37,803 bases of DNA from JAQVWU01 sp964628455 (GTDB taxonomy: Bacteria; Bacillota; Clostridia; Oscillospirales; CAG-272), in contig CAZVPD010000017.1 in the NCBI GenBank assembly GCA_964628455.1, forward strand, positions 1-37,803, in the 5' to 3' direction. Shown piece after piece: positions 1 through 8,231 of this stretch. A program made the position numbers and the translations under genes. The notes beneath the pieces were generated by a model that saw only the letters and a program-made list of their open reading frames with translations, had not been told where the DNA came from and ran no database searches. Within the stretch, counting starts at the first letter, position 1, and every line of letters starts with the position of its first letter.

Positions 1-1559
1 GGAAATCCTATCCCGAAACACATCCGGTATTCACACGGTATCCGGGAATCATGGGCGCCCGCAAGGCATGTTATGACCATAACGCATCCGGTCAGCCGGA
101 GACAGCCTATCATACCCTGTGCACGGAACATCCCATAGCAAAACAATTTATCTCCGAAGCGGTCGGCAATTATTTTTTGAAAACAGGCGCGGATAAACTG
201 ATCGTTCTGGTAGGCGGAGAACATTTCCATCATTGCTTTATGCGTCCGTTGAATTATGAGCGCGGACATACGAGCTGCCGGATGTGTGAGTCGCTTGGCG
301 CGGAAAAAGTAGTGTCAAATCTGGTCCGTTTGCTTTCGGATGCCATACGTAAGGTGAATCCCGGCGGCAGGATATTGTTTTGGCCATACAGCGCGTCATG
401 GGCATGGTCGAAAGAAACTGATCAGAAAAGTTTTATCGGCATGATGGCGGGAAGCATAGGCGCCGGTCTGCTTACCGAAACCGAAAAGGATGTCGTGATC
501 GAAAAGGGAGGATATTCAAAGAATCTCTGGGATTACAGCATAGACAGGACATACCTGACGGAAAAAGCGCTCGCGCAGATATCATACTGCCGCAGCGCAG
601 GTGTGCCGGTATACCTGAAAAACGAGCCGAAGAATTCGATAGAGATGATGCACGCTTTATATCTTCCCTGTATGGACAGACATGCGGAACGGTACAGCGC
701 GGTCGCATGGAGCGGTGCGGACGGCGTATGCAATATGGGCGCCTTTGAATCCCGCCCTCACACACTGACTCAGCTTCTTGCGTATTTTATGTGGCTGGAA
801 CCGAATCCCATGCGCGAAAAAATTCTGCGGCAGCTTGCGCGGATGCTTGCGGTCAACAATGAGACGGCAGCCTCGCATATAAGGCAGGCATGGCTGGATT
901 TTTCGGACGCACTGGGATATTTTCCCCTGATCCCTTCGTATATTGCCGGACCGGGTTATGCCGGTCCGTGCCAACCGCTGATCCTATACCCCGGAAGGCG
1001 TCTCGCGGATGAATTTTATTCGATTGATTTTACGGCGGACAGCTATACCGAATCTCACAGGCCCTCGCTGCCGCTTTTTGTTGAGCAATGGCCGTATGAA
1101 CCCGCAATGCTGCGTGACTGGGATAAAAGCCTTTTTCTGTCGGAAAAAGCATTATGCGGAATAACAGCTGCGCGTTCCGTTCTGGGAGATAACCGCAGCA
1201 CGCTGTTTTTGATCGAGCGGACAACCTTGAAACATCTGTGCCTGACCATCCGCACCTGCCGCAATGCCGCGTATTTTTTTCGTGATCGGGATGATATGGC
1301 GGAATGTCTTCCGGACGAGTATGAAAAAAAGAAAAAGCTGTATGAAGAAATGCTGTTTATTGCAAAGGACGAACTTTCCTGCGCCCGTGAAGATGAGGAA
1401 TGCCTGCAGTATAATCCGTGGAACGACTACCGGCATCAAAGCGACGGACCGTTGTTTTACAGAACGCTTGATATCCTGCATAAGAAAATCGAATTTATGC
1501 TGGATCTGATTGAAACCGGATTGCCGGAATATGCCGCAGAAAACGGAATAAATTTATAA
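1..1559 (+). CDS. Putative glycosidase-like protein, C-terminal part (cut by left edge)
   Basis: The reading frame is open from base 3 to the stop at 1557-1559. The first in-frame ATG (51) lies inside the protein, because clear coding sequence precedes it, so the N-terminus lies outside the window. About 518 residues are visible. Near the visible start are a GGEHFHHCFMRP segment, a CRMC pair, and a stretch ending in a tryptophan-rich WPYSASWAW segment, which resembles the barrel of TIM-barrel glycosidases of the GH20/DUF4838 type. The C-terminal part is helical and charged and carries no motif I recognise. No signal peptide can be judged. A glycosidase role is inferred from fold-like features and from the glycosidase operon 1.6 kb downstream. 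The exact family and substrate are unknown. Confidence 0.6.
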   Translation, partial: KSYPETHPVFTRYPGIMGARKACYDHNASGQPETAYHTLCTEHPIAKQFISEAVGNYFLKTGADKLIVLVGGEHFHHCFMRPLNYERGHTSCRMCESLGAEKVVSNLVRLLSDAIRKVNPGGRILFWPYSASWAWSKETDQKSFIGMMAGSIGAGLLTETEKDVVIEKGGYSKNLWDYSIDRTYLTEKALAQISYCRSAGVPVYLKNEPKNSIEMMHALYLPCMDRHAERYSAVAWSGADGVCNMGAFESRPHTLTQLLAYFMWLEPNPMREKILRQLARMLAVNNETAASHIRQAWLDFSDALGYFPLIPSYIAGPGYAGPCQPLILYPGRRLADEFYSIDFTADSYTESHRPSLPLFVEQWPYEPAMLRDWDKSLFLSEKALCGITAARSVLGDNRSTLFLIERTTLKHLCLTIRTCRNAAYFFRDRDDMAECLPDEYEKKKKLYEEMLFIAKDELSCAREDEECLQYNPWNDYRHQSDGPLFYRTLDILHKKIEFMLDLIETGLPEYAAENGINL

Positions 1560-1612
1560 ATCAGATAACCGCTTGTTTTCCGGAAACGAAATTTGCAATG
1601 AGGAGATCGCAA

Positions 1613-1807
1613 GTGAAACTTTACCGTGTAAGCGAAGAACCGGATATTATGAAATTTATCCCGGGACTGCCGGCAAGGGCTGATATGAATCGGAATATGC
1701 CCTTTGTCCGGGCGCCGTATTGCAGACAACGGACAATCGCCGGCCGGATCAAACGCACGACGTTTAACCGGTCGCTTTGCAGAATGGCGTTTGCGGAAGT
1801 CAAATAA
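1613..1807 (+). pseudogene. N-terminal remnant of a DUF6886-like protein
   Basis: A GTG at 1613 sits 7 nt after a good GAGGAG site (1600-1605) and opens a 64-codon frame. Its first ~34 residues (KLYRVSEEPDIMKF, then PGLPARADMNRN and FVRA) resemble the start of DUF6886 proteins, which typically begin with a LYHVSEE-type motif followed by EPR-PSR-D and a VWA-like segment. After FVRA the resemblance ends in an arginine-rich tail and an early stop, whereas family members are usually well over 100 residues. I infer a truncated or frame-disrupted gene that keeps its start and ribosome site. A functional 64-residue protein is less likely but possible. Confidence 0.5.
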
Positions 1808-1843
1808 ACGGTTGTCCGCGGACGGACCGGGACGGGGGATTTT

Positions 1844-2335
1844 ATGACAGACATATTATTTAAAACGGATGATTTCATATTCAGTTACCGCGCTGCGGGG
1901 ATATGCATACAAAACGGGAAAGTGCTGCTGCAGAAGACGTCGGATGACGAAGGCTTTGCTTTTCCCGGAGGGCATGTCGCTTTCGGAGAGACAAACGAAG
2001 AGACGCTTATCCGGGAATTCAAAGAAGAAACGGGAGCGTATATATCGGTCGGCGAGCTTAAATGGGTTGCCGAGATCTTCTTTCCGTGGGGAGAGAAGCC
2101 CTGTCACCAGATCTGCCTTTATTACGAAATAACGATCACCGGCGGGGATATCCCCTTTGAAGGAAAATTTACGGGAAGCGAGCTGATCGAAGGGCGCGGG
2201 TCTGTCCTTGAACTTCACTGGATACCGCTCGGTGAGGTGAAAAACATTGCCGTTTATCCGGCTGACGCCGTCGCCTTGCTCGATCAGCCCGGCGGGGGCG
2301 TCCGGCATTTTGTTTACAGGGAGGGATCCGTATGA
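1844..2335 (+). CDS. NUDIX hydrolase
   Basis: 163 residues. A complete Nudix box spans residues 43-65: G43, five residues, E49, seven residues, then REFKEETG at 57-64, fitting GX5EX7REUXEEXGU. This motif binds the metal and positions the water that hydrolyses a nucleoside diphosphate linked to another group. The strand before the box (FAFPGGH) is the usual Nudix core. The C-terminal part, with ELHWIPLGEV, is typical of the housekeeping ADP-ribose/dNTP type, but the substrate cannot be read from the motif. The start follows a purine-rich GGGGG site. The stop overlaps the next start by 4 bases (ATGA), so the two proteins are probably translationally coupled. Confidence 0.9.
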   Translation: MTDILFKTDDFIFSYRAAGICIQNGKVLLQKTSDDEGFAFPGGHVAFGETNEETLIREFKEETGAYISVGELKWVAEIFFPWGEKPCHQICLYYEITITGGDIPFEGKFTGSELIEGRGSVLELHWIPLGEVKNIAVYPADAVALLDQPGGGVRHFVYREGSV

Positions 2336-2658
2336 CCGCGCCGATGATTTGCTTCTGCGGTCAGGACTGTTCGAGCTGCCTTATATATCTCGCTACTGTC
2401 GGGAACGACGACGCACTGCGGCGGAGATCACAGCGATTTTACAGGGACGAATTCGGTTTTGATATCCCGCTTGAAAAATTTCGCTGTCTCGGCGGACGGT
2501 CGGATGAACTCTTTTATCTGTGCGAAGGCTGCCCGTGGATGAAATGCGCCAAAGAAAAGAAGCTTTCTTCCTGTTCCGGATGTGCGAAATATCCGTGCGG
2601 ACCATTGGCGGAGTATCGTGAAAGGTATGTCAATAAGTGCAGCATGAGCGGGGTATAA
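2332..2658 (+). CDS. DUF3795 cysteine-rich protein
   Basis: 108 residues with many cysteines: C7, C9, C13 and C16 in the N-terminal CGQDCSSC segment, then CEGCPWMKC and CSGCAKYPC. The CG-x-DCSxC-xxYxAT opening is the hallmark of DUF3795, a small presumed metal-binding family of unknown function that is common in anaerobes. The start codon overlaps the stop of the NUDIX gene (ATGA) and has a strong AGGGAGG site at 2318-2324 inside that gene. The gene ends about 70 bases before a bidirectional terminator. Zinc or iron-sulfur binding is inferred from cysteine spacing only. Confidence 0.85.
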   Translation: MTAPMICFCGQDCSSCLIYLATVGNDDALRRRSQRFYRDEFGFDIPLEKFRCLGGRSDELFYLCEGCPWMKCAKEKKLSSCSGCAKYPCGPLAEYRERYVNKCSMSGV

Positions 2659-2728
2659 CAGAGAGAACCGCAAAGCTTTTGAAACACCGGAAATCGTGTC
2701 TTTGTAACGCCCGTCATTTATCGGATAA

Positions 2729-2778
2729 AAAACAGCACAGCCGGAAGAATCGCACGATTCCGCCGGCTGTGCTGTTTT
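2729..2778. terminator. Bidirectional rho-independent terminator
   Basis: A perfect 16-bp inverted repeat (2729-2744 with 2763-2778, AAAACAGCACAGCCGG and its complement) encloses a second small hairpin (GAATC/GATTC at 2746-2760). It is flanked by a T-run on the plus strand and six T on the minus strand. It lies between the convergent DUF3795 and DUF2087 genes and ends five bases from the DUF2087 stop, so it can end transcription from both sides. Confidence 0.9.
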
Positions 2779-2782
2779 ATGG

Positions 2783-3082
2783 TTATTCGAATCCGAGTTC
2801 GGGGTATTTCGGAAGTTCATCCGCCAGCTGATAGATCCTTCCGTCGGTTGTCCGGAGAAAGAATCTGCTGTCGGCCATATCGCGGCGGATGGTGGCCGGA
2901 TCCCTGAACGCGCACATTCCGTTGATGATGTCGTTCACTTCTTTTTCGTTATACTGTCTGCCTTTTTCGAATTGTTCCGCGATGTAGAACATAGCGGGTA
3001 CCTTTGCCTTCATCTTTGAGGGGAACTGACGCAGTTTTCCGTCGGCGTCGAGAAAACCCCTCAGCAGTTGTTTATAGTCCAA
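2783..3082 (-). CDS. DUF2087 domain protein
   Basis: 99 residues covering essentially one DUF2087 domain. It has FLDADGKLRQFPSK at ~11-24 (family pattern FLD-GRLKQ-P-K), then FYIAEQFEKGRQYNEKEVN, FRDPATIRRDM and a C-terminal RTTDGRIY. The alternation of helices and a wing suggests a winged-helix-like fold. In larger proteins this domain is often attached to ArsR-like or regulatory domains; here it stands alone. The start is a TTG at 3080-3082, preceded by AAAGGA at a normal distance; no ATG fits the family N-terminus. Function is unknown; a regulatory role is a guess. Confidence 0.85.
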   Translation of the reverse strand: MDYKQLLRGFLDADGKLRQFPSKMKAKVPAMFYIAEQFEKGRQYNEKEVNDIINGMCAFRDPATIRRDMADSRFFLRTTDGRIYQLADELPKYPELGFE

Positions 3083-3204
3083 AATAGTTTCCTTTCGGGC
3101 CGTTCGTCCTGCTCCGGCTCTTGTTGTATTTTTTATGCGGATGAAACAAGGGAACTGATTAAAATGCGTGTAAATTTTTTATATGTAAACGGAGGGCTTC
3201 GGTT

Positions 3205-5382
3205 TTACTGCAGTTTTGCGTTTTGGAAAGCTTTGATGAGCGCTTCCTTCGGCAGGCCGCTCTTCAGATAGCAGCGGTCGCCGGCAGGCAGGGAAAGGAG
3301 ATCCCCTTCGGCTGTAAAGGGCATCGGCGTGCCGCCGGGTTCCTTTTGCAGCGTCACATCTTTGGCGTCAAGCGGCAGCCGAAGGATCCCTTCCCCCGAC
3401 GTGTGCCAGTAAACCACACAGCGTTCGTTTTTTCTCTCGAAAATGAAGGCGAGAATGTCCGCGCTCCCTCCGGCGGCGCCTTCGATCCGGTCGTATGGAA
3501 CGAGTTCGTATTCTTTCTCTTCGTTTATGAGAAGGATGTGTTCCTGTCCGAGGTTCTGCAGTTCTGCTTTCTGTTTTTCCGTAAGCCATTTTGCAGCCCT
3601 GACGTCTTCCCAGCGCCTCATGACTTCCAGAATGTCGCCGATGCGCGGATGGGCTTTGAAAGCCGCGATGTTTTCCATAATGGTGACCGGACAGTCCCAT
3701 GCGGCAGCACGGCTTGTCCCGTATTCGAACATGTCGGGCTGTGTTCCCGGCGCCCAGAAACCCCACCAGCCGAAGTTGAGTCTCGTAAAGTCCCGGCGCA
3801 TGCGCGGAGCCTCCTCTGCCGGAAACTCGCGGATCTTTTCCTTGAACACCTCCGGCGGGAAAACGTCGAAGGCGTTGCCGCCGCTGAGGAAATGCCAGCT
3901 GAAATGGGCTTTCGCCGCGCCTTCGGTAAACAGCGGCGCGGGTTCCAGCTTTTTGTATACGCGGTACTGGGCGTTGGGCACATGGAATTCATACGGGGCG
4001 TTTGTTCCTTCGCTGCCGTCGAAATAGACGAACCTGAATCCCGTATTGAACGCGCCGGCGATTTTGTCCGCGATCTCGTCCTGAAGGTTTGTGTTCTGGT
4101 CGAGGTATACGCTGGTTCCTCCGAATTCGCTGATATCGAGAATTCCGCCGATCAGACCTTTCGGGTGGTTTTCGGCTGCCGTCGCGTATTCGCCCCGCCT
4201 GCAGCCGGTAAAGCAATAAGGCACTTCGGTTGTGTAACTCTCGTAGGTGATCAGCTCGCCGCCGAATTTCAGCACGCGGCAGAAGTCCGCCGTGACCGTG
4301 TTCTCCGGATTCTGTTCCGTGTATACGGTCGTATCGTCCTCGGCCAGGTCCCTTGCCAGAGTGAATTGTCTCCTGATATTCAGCCGGTGGTCGGCCGCGG
4401 GAGTGACATATCTGCTCAGGAGACCGATATGCGAATGCAGGAAGTGAAGGCCCGGGGTGATGCCGGCGGCTTTGATTTTGTCGACCATCTTTTTCAGGTC
4501 ATCCCTGCCGTTCGGATAATCGTCCCTGTAATCGTAGTTGCCGTTGAGTCCGTACCCTCCCGTCTCTTTGAAGACCGAAGTGTAATAGAGCAGCATGCAG
4601 CGGAATCCGCCTGCTTTGGCGTATCGGATATGTTCGTCCGCATTCCCGGGATTGAGATCGGCCGACCAGTAAGCCGAGGCGTTGATGAGATCGCTTCGGC
4701 GGCTTTTGACCCCGCGCGGCAGGTCATGATCCTCCTCGACCGAAGCCAGCGCGTCAAGCAGGCCGTCCGCGGAGCTTACGATCAGTGCCGCTCCCGTGCC
4801 CTTGAGTTTGATGTCCCGGACGGCATCGGCAGCCATGACGCGGTATCCTTTGCGCCGTTCCGAATCGATCCGGGCATAGGGGGAGGTTGCCGATACATTG
4901 ACCGCGGCCTTGTCATCCCAGCTGACGTTGAGCCATTCGCCGAAGTTCTCCCTGTTGCGGACGGGCAGCTGCAGCAGGCGCATCTCCGCCACGGGGGGCG
5001 GGGACATCCGGAGACCGGGGTAATCGCCCGGATGGACGATAAAACCGGCAAGCGTGAAGCCGATATACAAAGGTCTTTCTTTGATCTCGACCACCGCTTC
5101 GAAGGGGGTGATCTCAAAGCCGATGATCAGCTTTTCGCCCTCGCGCCGTATGCGGTTTGCCTGAAAGACAGTCCGTTTGTTCGGATGGGCGAGTTTTACC
5201 TCGTTGTTGAACGGCCTTTCCTGCGTGACCGAAAACAAGGCGATCTCTTCCCCCGCGGCCAGGCACTCCTCGCCCGTCGGCTTATGCAGCAGGCTTTTGG
5301 TCACACAGTCTGCGCCGACAACGAGACGCAGCTGTTCGTTTTCGATGATGATATCGCTTTCTTTGCCGAAAGGATGTTCCAT
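3205..5382 (-). CDS. Large TIM-barrel glycosidase-like protein
   Basis: 725 residues. The N-terminal ~220 residues look like a beta-sandwich (short strands, IIIENEQLRLVV start). A barrel-like region follows at ~235-560, with GLHFLHSHIG at 311-320 and YFDGSEG at 453-459, where D455 sits at a strand end as catalytic acids do in alpha-galactosidase-like clans. The C-terminal ~100 residues resemble a small beta domain. No signal peptide is visible, so it is probably cytoplasmic. It is the last gene of the operon from 10642. The start has a GAGGAG site and lies 13 bases after the nitrilase stop. I cannot assign a numbered GH family; hydrolysis of an oligosaccharide imported by the cell is inferred. 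Confidence 0.6.
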   Translation of the reverse strand: MEHPFGKESDIIIENEQLRLVVGADCVTKSLLHKPTGEECLAAGEEIALFSVTQERPFNNEVKLAHPNKRTVFQANRIRREGEKLIIGFEITPFEAVVEIKERPLYIGFTLAGFIVHPGDYPGLRMSPPPVAEMRLLQLPVRNRENFGEWLNVSWDDKAAVNVSATSPYARIDSERRKGYRVMAADAVRDIKLKGTGAALIVSSADGLLDALASVEEDHDLPRGVKSRRSDLINASAYWSADLNPGNADEHIRYAKAGGFRCMLLYYTSVFKETGGYGLNGNYDYRDDYPNGRDDLKKMVDKIKAAGITPGLHFLHSHIGLLSRYVTPAADHRLNIRRQFTLARDLAEDDTTVYTEQNPENTVTADFCRVLKFGGELITYESYTTEVPYCFTGCRRGEYATAAENHPKGLIGGILDISEFGGTSVYLDQNTNLQDEIADKIAGAFNTGFRFVYFDGSEGTNAPYEFHVPNAQYRVYKKLEPAPLFTEGAAKAHFSWHFLSGGNAFDVFPPEVFKEKIREFPAEEAPRMRRDFTRLNFGWWGFWAPGTQPDMFEYGTSRAAAWDCPVTIMENIAAFKAHPRIGDILEVMRRWEDVRAAKWLTEKQKAELQNLGQEHILLINEEKEYELVPYDRIEGAAGGSADILAFIFERKNERCVVYWHTSGEGILRLPLDAKDVTLQKEPGGTPMPFTAEGDLLSLPAGDRCYLKSGLPKEALIKAFQNAKLQ

Positions 5383-5395
5383 TTTTGCACTCTCC

Positions 5396-6220
5396 TCAAT
5401 TTTCGTTTGTATTTTCGGGGTGTTCGTGAATACTTAAAACCTTCCGATGTTCGATATCGATGCCGCAGGTGAAAAAATGTTCACCCGTGCGGGGCGCCTG
5501 ATACACCGGGCTGCCGTCCGGGGCGATCACACCGCCCGAACAGGAATTCGGTTTGTCGGGGGGATAGGCGTTGTCCGCCGTTATGATCCATACGTTTCCG
5601 GCCCTGGCCCTCATTCTCAGGTTCGATTCATGAAAATTACGCGTGACCACCTGGGAATAGTCGCTTTCGTCCCTGCCCCCGTTTACCGCGTGAAAAATGA
5701 TTTTTGCCCCCATATCGGAAAGAAGCTGCGAAAGATGCGGATCCGGCTGAGGCGTGCATTCCGGATTGCCCCACATATCGTTGCAGATCAGCCCCCCGAC
5801 GGTTATTCCCTCAAAGTTAAATACTTCGGGAGGCTTCACGGCATAATCGTTTATTTCACCTATGTACGGCTTTTTCAGGCTGCCGCAGGTCAGCGTTTTG
5901 CTGTGAAAACCCAGGAAGCAGCCGGATCTGTCATAAAATCTCAGCTGATTATAGCATCGCCCGTCCTCTTCATAGAAGCAGGTCCCAAGAGCCAGGCCGA
6001 GACCGCCTTCCCTCGCGCGGCGTGTTATCCGGTCAAGGGCTTCTTTTACCGTGTTCCGGTCGAAAAGGCTCCGATAGCCGCTCAGTGATCCTTCGGGGGT
6101 CAGCAGGATGCCGGCTTTGCGGGAAACGGCATAATCGACGGCGCGGAGGATCCTCTCTTCGTTTGCCCGGATGTCGTCTGTCACGCAGATCTGCGCCGCG
6201 GCGACCTTTAATATATCCAT
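5396..6220 (-). CDS. Nitrilase-superfamily carbon-nitrogen hydrolase
   Basis: 274 residues. The catalytic triad of the superfamily is present: E43 in TPEGSLSGY, K108 in FHSKTL and C146 in GLICNDMWGNPE. These enzymes cleave non-peptide C-N bonds (amides, nitriles, carbamoyl groups) through a cysteine thioester. The length is typical for a single-domain amidase and no export signal is seen. It lies third in an operon with three glycosidase-like genes, 28 bases after the GH42-like gene and 13 bases before the last gene. It might remove an amide or N-acyl group from the sugar substrate, but the superfamily is too broad to name the substrate. Confidence 0.88.
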   Translation of the reverse strand: MDILKVAAAQICVTDDIRANEERILRAVDYAVSRKAGILLTPEGSLSGYRSLFDRNTVKEALDRITRRAREGGLGLALGTCFYEEDGRCYNQLRFYDRSGCFLGFHSKTLTCGSLKKPYIGEINDYAVKPPEVFNFEGITVGGLICNDMWGNPECTPQPDPHLSQLLSDMGAKIIFHAVNGGRDESDYSQVVTRNFHESNLRMRARAGNVWIITADNAYPPDKPNSCSGGVIAPDGSPVYQAPRTGEHFFTCGIDIEHRKVLSIHEHPENTNEN

Positions 6221-6248
6221 TGCTGCCCGCCTTTCTTTAAAATCGGAC

Positions 6249-8231
6249 TTATTTATAACTTATATCGACCGTGACACGGGTGGAATCAAAGCTGTTGGTT
6301 TTATTTTTATTGCAGATCAGGGCGATCTCATCGCCTTTTTGAACATCGACCGCAATTTCCGCTTCGAGGATCTCTTCTTTTATAAGCTGCTGCAGATAAA
6401 TTTCGATGCCGTTCTTCAGCACGGACATTCTCACGCCGTCGCTGTTCACGCTGTCTGCAACCGCAGCCGTAAATGTGTAAGCGATCTTTCCGTCCTGCGG
6501 TGCGGTGAATACAACGGCGCTGTCCGAAGTATCGGGGTGCATCATGCCGCTGCCGACCAGACAGAACTCCGCGTCTCCCTGCCACGCGCTGTATTCGGCG
6601 GACCACAGCATTTCGCCGAAAACGCCGTTTTTCCGGTCATAACTCCGGTAATAAAACACTTCACCCTGTTCCCCGGCGGAAAACAAGGCGGGAAATGAAT
6701 AGACGAATGCCGATTCGCCTGGACTGCGCCGCGTCAGATCGTCTGTCAGGATGATCCTGCATGAAACATTCCCGTTATCCGTCAGCTGATTGTATTGTTT
6801 TATCGGTTTCGCGGCGGAGCGCCTGACAAACAGATCATAAAGGCTGACTTCCAGAACGGGGGTTTCGGGCGGGACGGGAAGGACATGTGCTCCCGGTTTT
6901 GCCTGTTCGCCGATGGTCCGGAACACTTCCGCGTGATCGTAAAAATTTTTATCAACAGACCAGTTTGCCACCGTCAGATAATCGGCGCCGTGCTCAAAGC
7001 TCTGTATGCCCTGATTCAAGTAATCCTCTATGGTGCAGTTCCCGTTCTGAATGTGATAATAACCGTCGATCTCGTTTGCGGTCTGCTTTCCCTGTGTTCT
7101 GAGTGCGGAACCGATATAATCCATGGACCAGTTATGGTCGTATTTCGGACCGTCGTCCACCCACATCACGTCGGCTTTTTCCATTAAGTCGCTGAATGCC
7201 AGGGTGCCCCTCTGCGCGGACGCCTCGTCGAACACGCTTCCGAACTGCAGGCCGATCTTCACGTCCGGGTCCACGGATCTCTGCGTGCCGCATAAACCGT
7301 CGATAAAAGCTTTCAGCGCGGTGTGGCGGTACTGATACCATAAAAGGCCCGTGCTGCCCGCGAAATTATCCGGCGGTACGATCTCGTCAAAAGAGGAATA
7401 CGAGGCCGGCGCAATCTTATTGAAAGCGTCGATATCCGTGAATTTTTCTTTTAAAAACGCGGCAAAACCTTTTTTCGCGTTTTCGGAGTAGTCGTAATTT
7501 CCGGCACACCAGTATTCGCTTTCGGCGTATTGGGAAAACACCGGGCTGATGAGCAGGATATGGTCTTTATACCGGGAAATGACGTTTTCACAGAGGGCGC
7601 GGTAAAAATCATTCGCTTTCCTGACGGCGGAAGCACTTGCGAAACTGATCATGGACCTGTCGAAAAAAGCGCCCCCGCTGCACGGATCGCCGCTGCTGTC
7701 ATACTGCAGCTCATCGGCGGAAATGACTTTGTCCGCGCCGGTTCTGCGGGTGAAGTCGGCCGTGATGACGGTCATGATGTTTTTTTCGAAAATCAGATAA
7801 TCAAGCTGACTGTTAAAAAAATCAAAATCATAGACGCCCGGTTCCGTTTCGGCATGAAACCACGGGATATGGATGCGGATCGCGTTGAATCCGGCGGAAA
7901 GCGCGGCTTCCGTGGCCGTTTTTAATTCCTCGACGGGAGTAAGGTTGAAATTCCAGACGCCGAAAATAAGCCGGCGCTCATTCCCGGGACCGGTATCGTC
8001 CCGAACAACTGTTTCCGAAGCAGACACGGCTGTTTTATCCTCCGTTTTCACAGCTGCGTCCGGCTCTGACTGCATAACACAGCCGGCATGACAGAAGAGT
8101 AGTACCGGGCACATCAGAAACACCCGTATCCGCAGCTTAATATTCGTTTTTTTATTGCCGACGGCTTTGTCCCCCGTCTGTCTTTTACCGGACGCGCCGT
8201 GATCCCGTCCGCCGTTTCCGTTTGTTCTCAT
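6249..8231 (-). CDS. GH42-like glycosidase, putative lipoprotein
   Basis: 660 residues from ATG 8231, which overlaps the upstream stop by ATGA. A GTG two codons earlier (8237) is possible but less likely. A basic N-terminus is followed by a hydrophobic segment (~35-47) and AGC with C51, a lipobox-like site whose -3 position is the unusual H48. An acidic linker leads to a barrel beginning near residue 88. FNAIRIHIPWF and PGVYDFDFFNSQLDYL (~115-146) are the classic GH42/GH35 clan-A opening. YAESEYW (~235-241) may carry the acid/base, but the catalytic pair is not certain. The C-terminal ~150 residues look like a beta-sandwich binding domain. Unlike its operon partners it is probably anchored outside the membrane. 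Substrate unknown. Confidence 0.7.
   Translation of the reverse strand: MRTNGNGGRDHGASGKRQTGDKAVGNKKTNIKLRIRVFLMCPVLLFCHAGCVMQSEPDAAVKTEDKTAVSASETVVRDDTGPGNERRLIFGVWNFNLTPVEELKTATEAALSAGFNAIRIHIPWFHAETEPGVYDFDFFNSQLDYLIFEKNIMTVITADFTRRTGADKVISADELQYDSSGDPCSGGAFFDRSMISFASASAVRKANDFYRALCENVISRYKDHILLISPVFSQYAESEYWCAGNYDYSENAKKGFAAFLKEKFTDIDAFNKIAPASYSSFDEIVPPDNFAGSTGLLWYQYRHTALKAFIDGLCGTQRSVDPDVKIGLQFGSVFDEASAQRGTLAFSDLMEKADVMWVDDGPKYDHNWSMDYIGSALRTQGKQTANEIDGYYHIQNGNCTIEDYLNQGIQSFEHGADYLTVANWSVDKNFYDHAEVFRTIGEQAKPGAHVLPVPPETPVLEVSLYDLFVRRSAAKPIKQYNQLTDNGNVSCRIILTDDLTRRSPGESAFVYSFPALFSAGEQGEVFYYRSYDRKNGVFGEMLWSAEYSAWQGDAEFCLVGSGMMHPDTSDSAVVFTAPQDGKIAYTFTAAVADSVNSDGVRMSVLKNGIEIYLQQLIKEEILEAEIAVDVQKGDEIALICNKNKTNSFDSTRVTVDISYK

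Noticed and set aside
3223..5472. 749-codon open frame on the plus strand
   Set aside because: It lies wholly antisense to the 725-residue glycosidase-like gene, which has a ribosome site, operon context and plausible protein features. The antisense product has no recognisable domain and arises from biased third positions.
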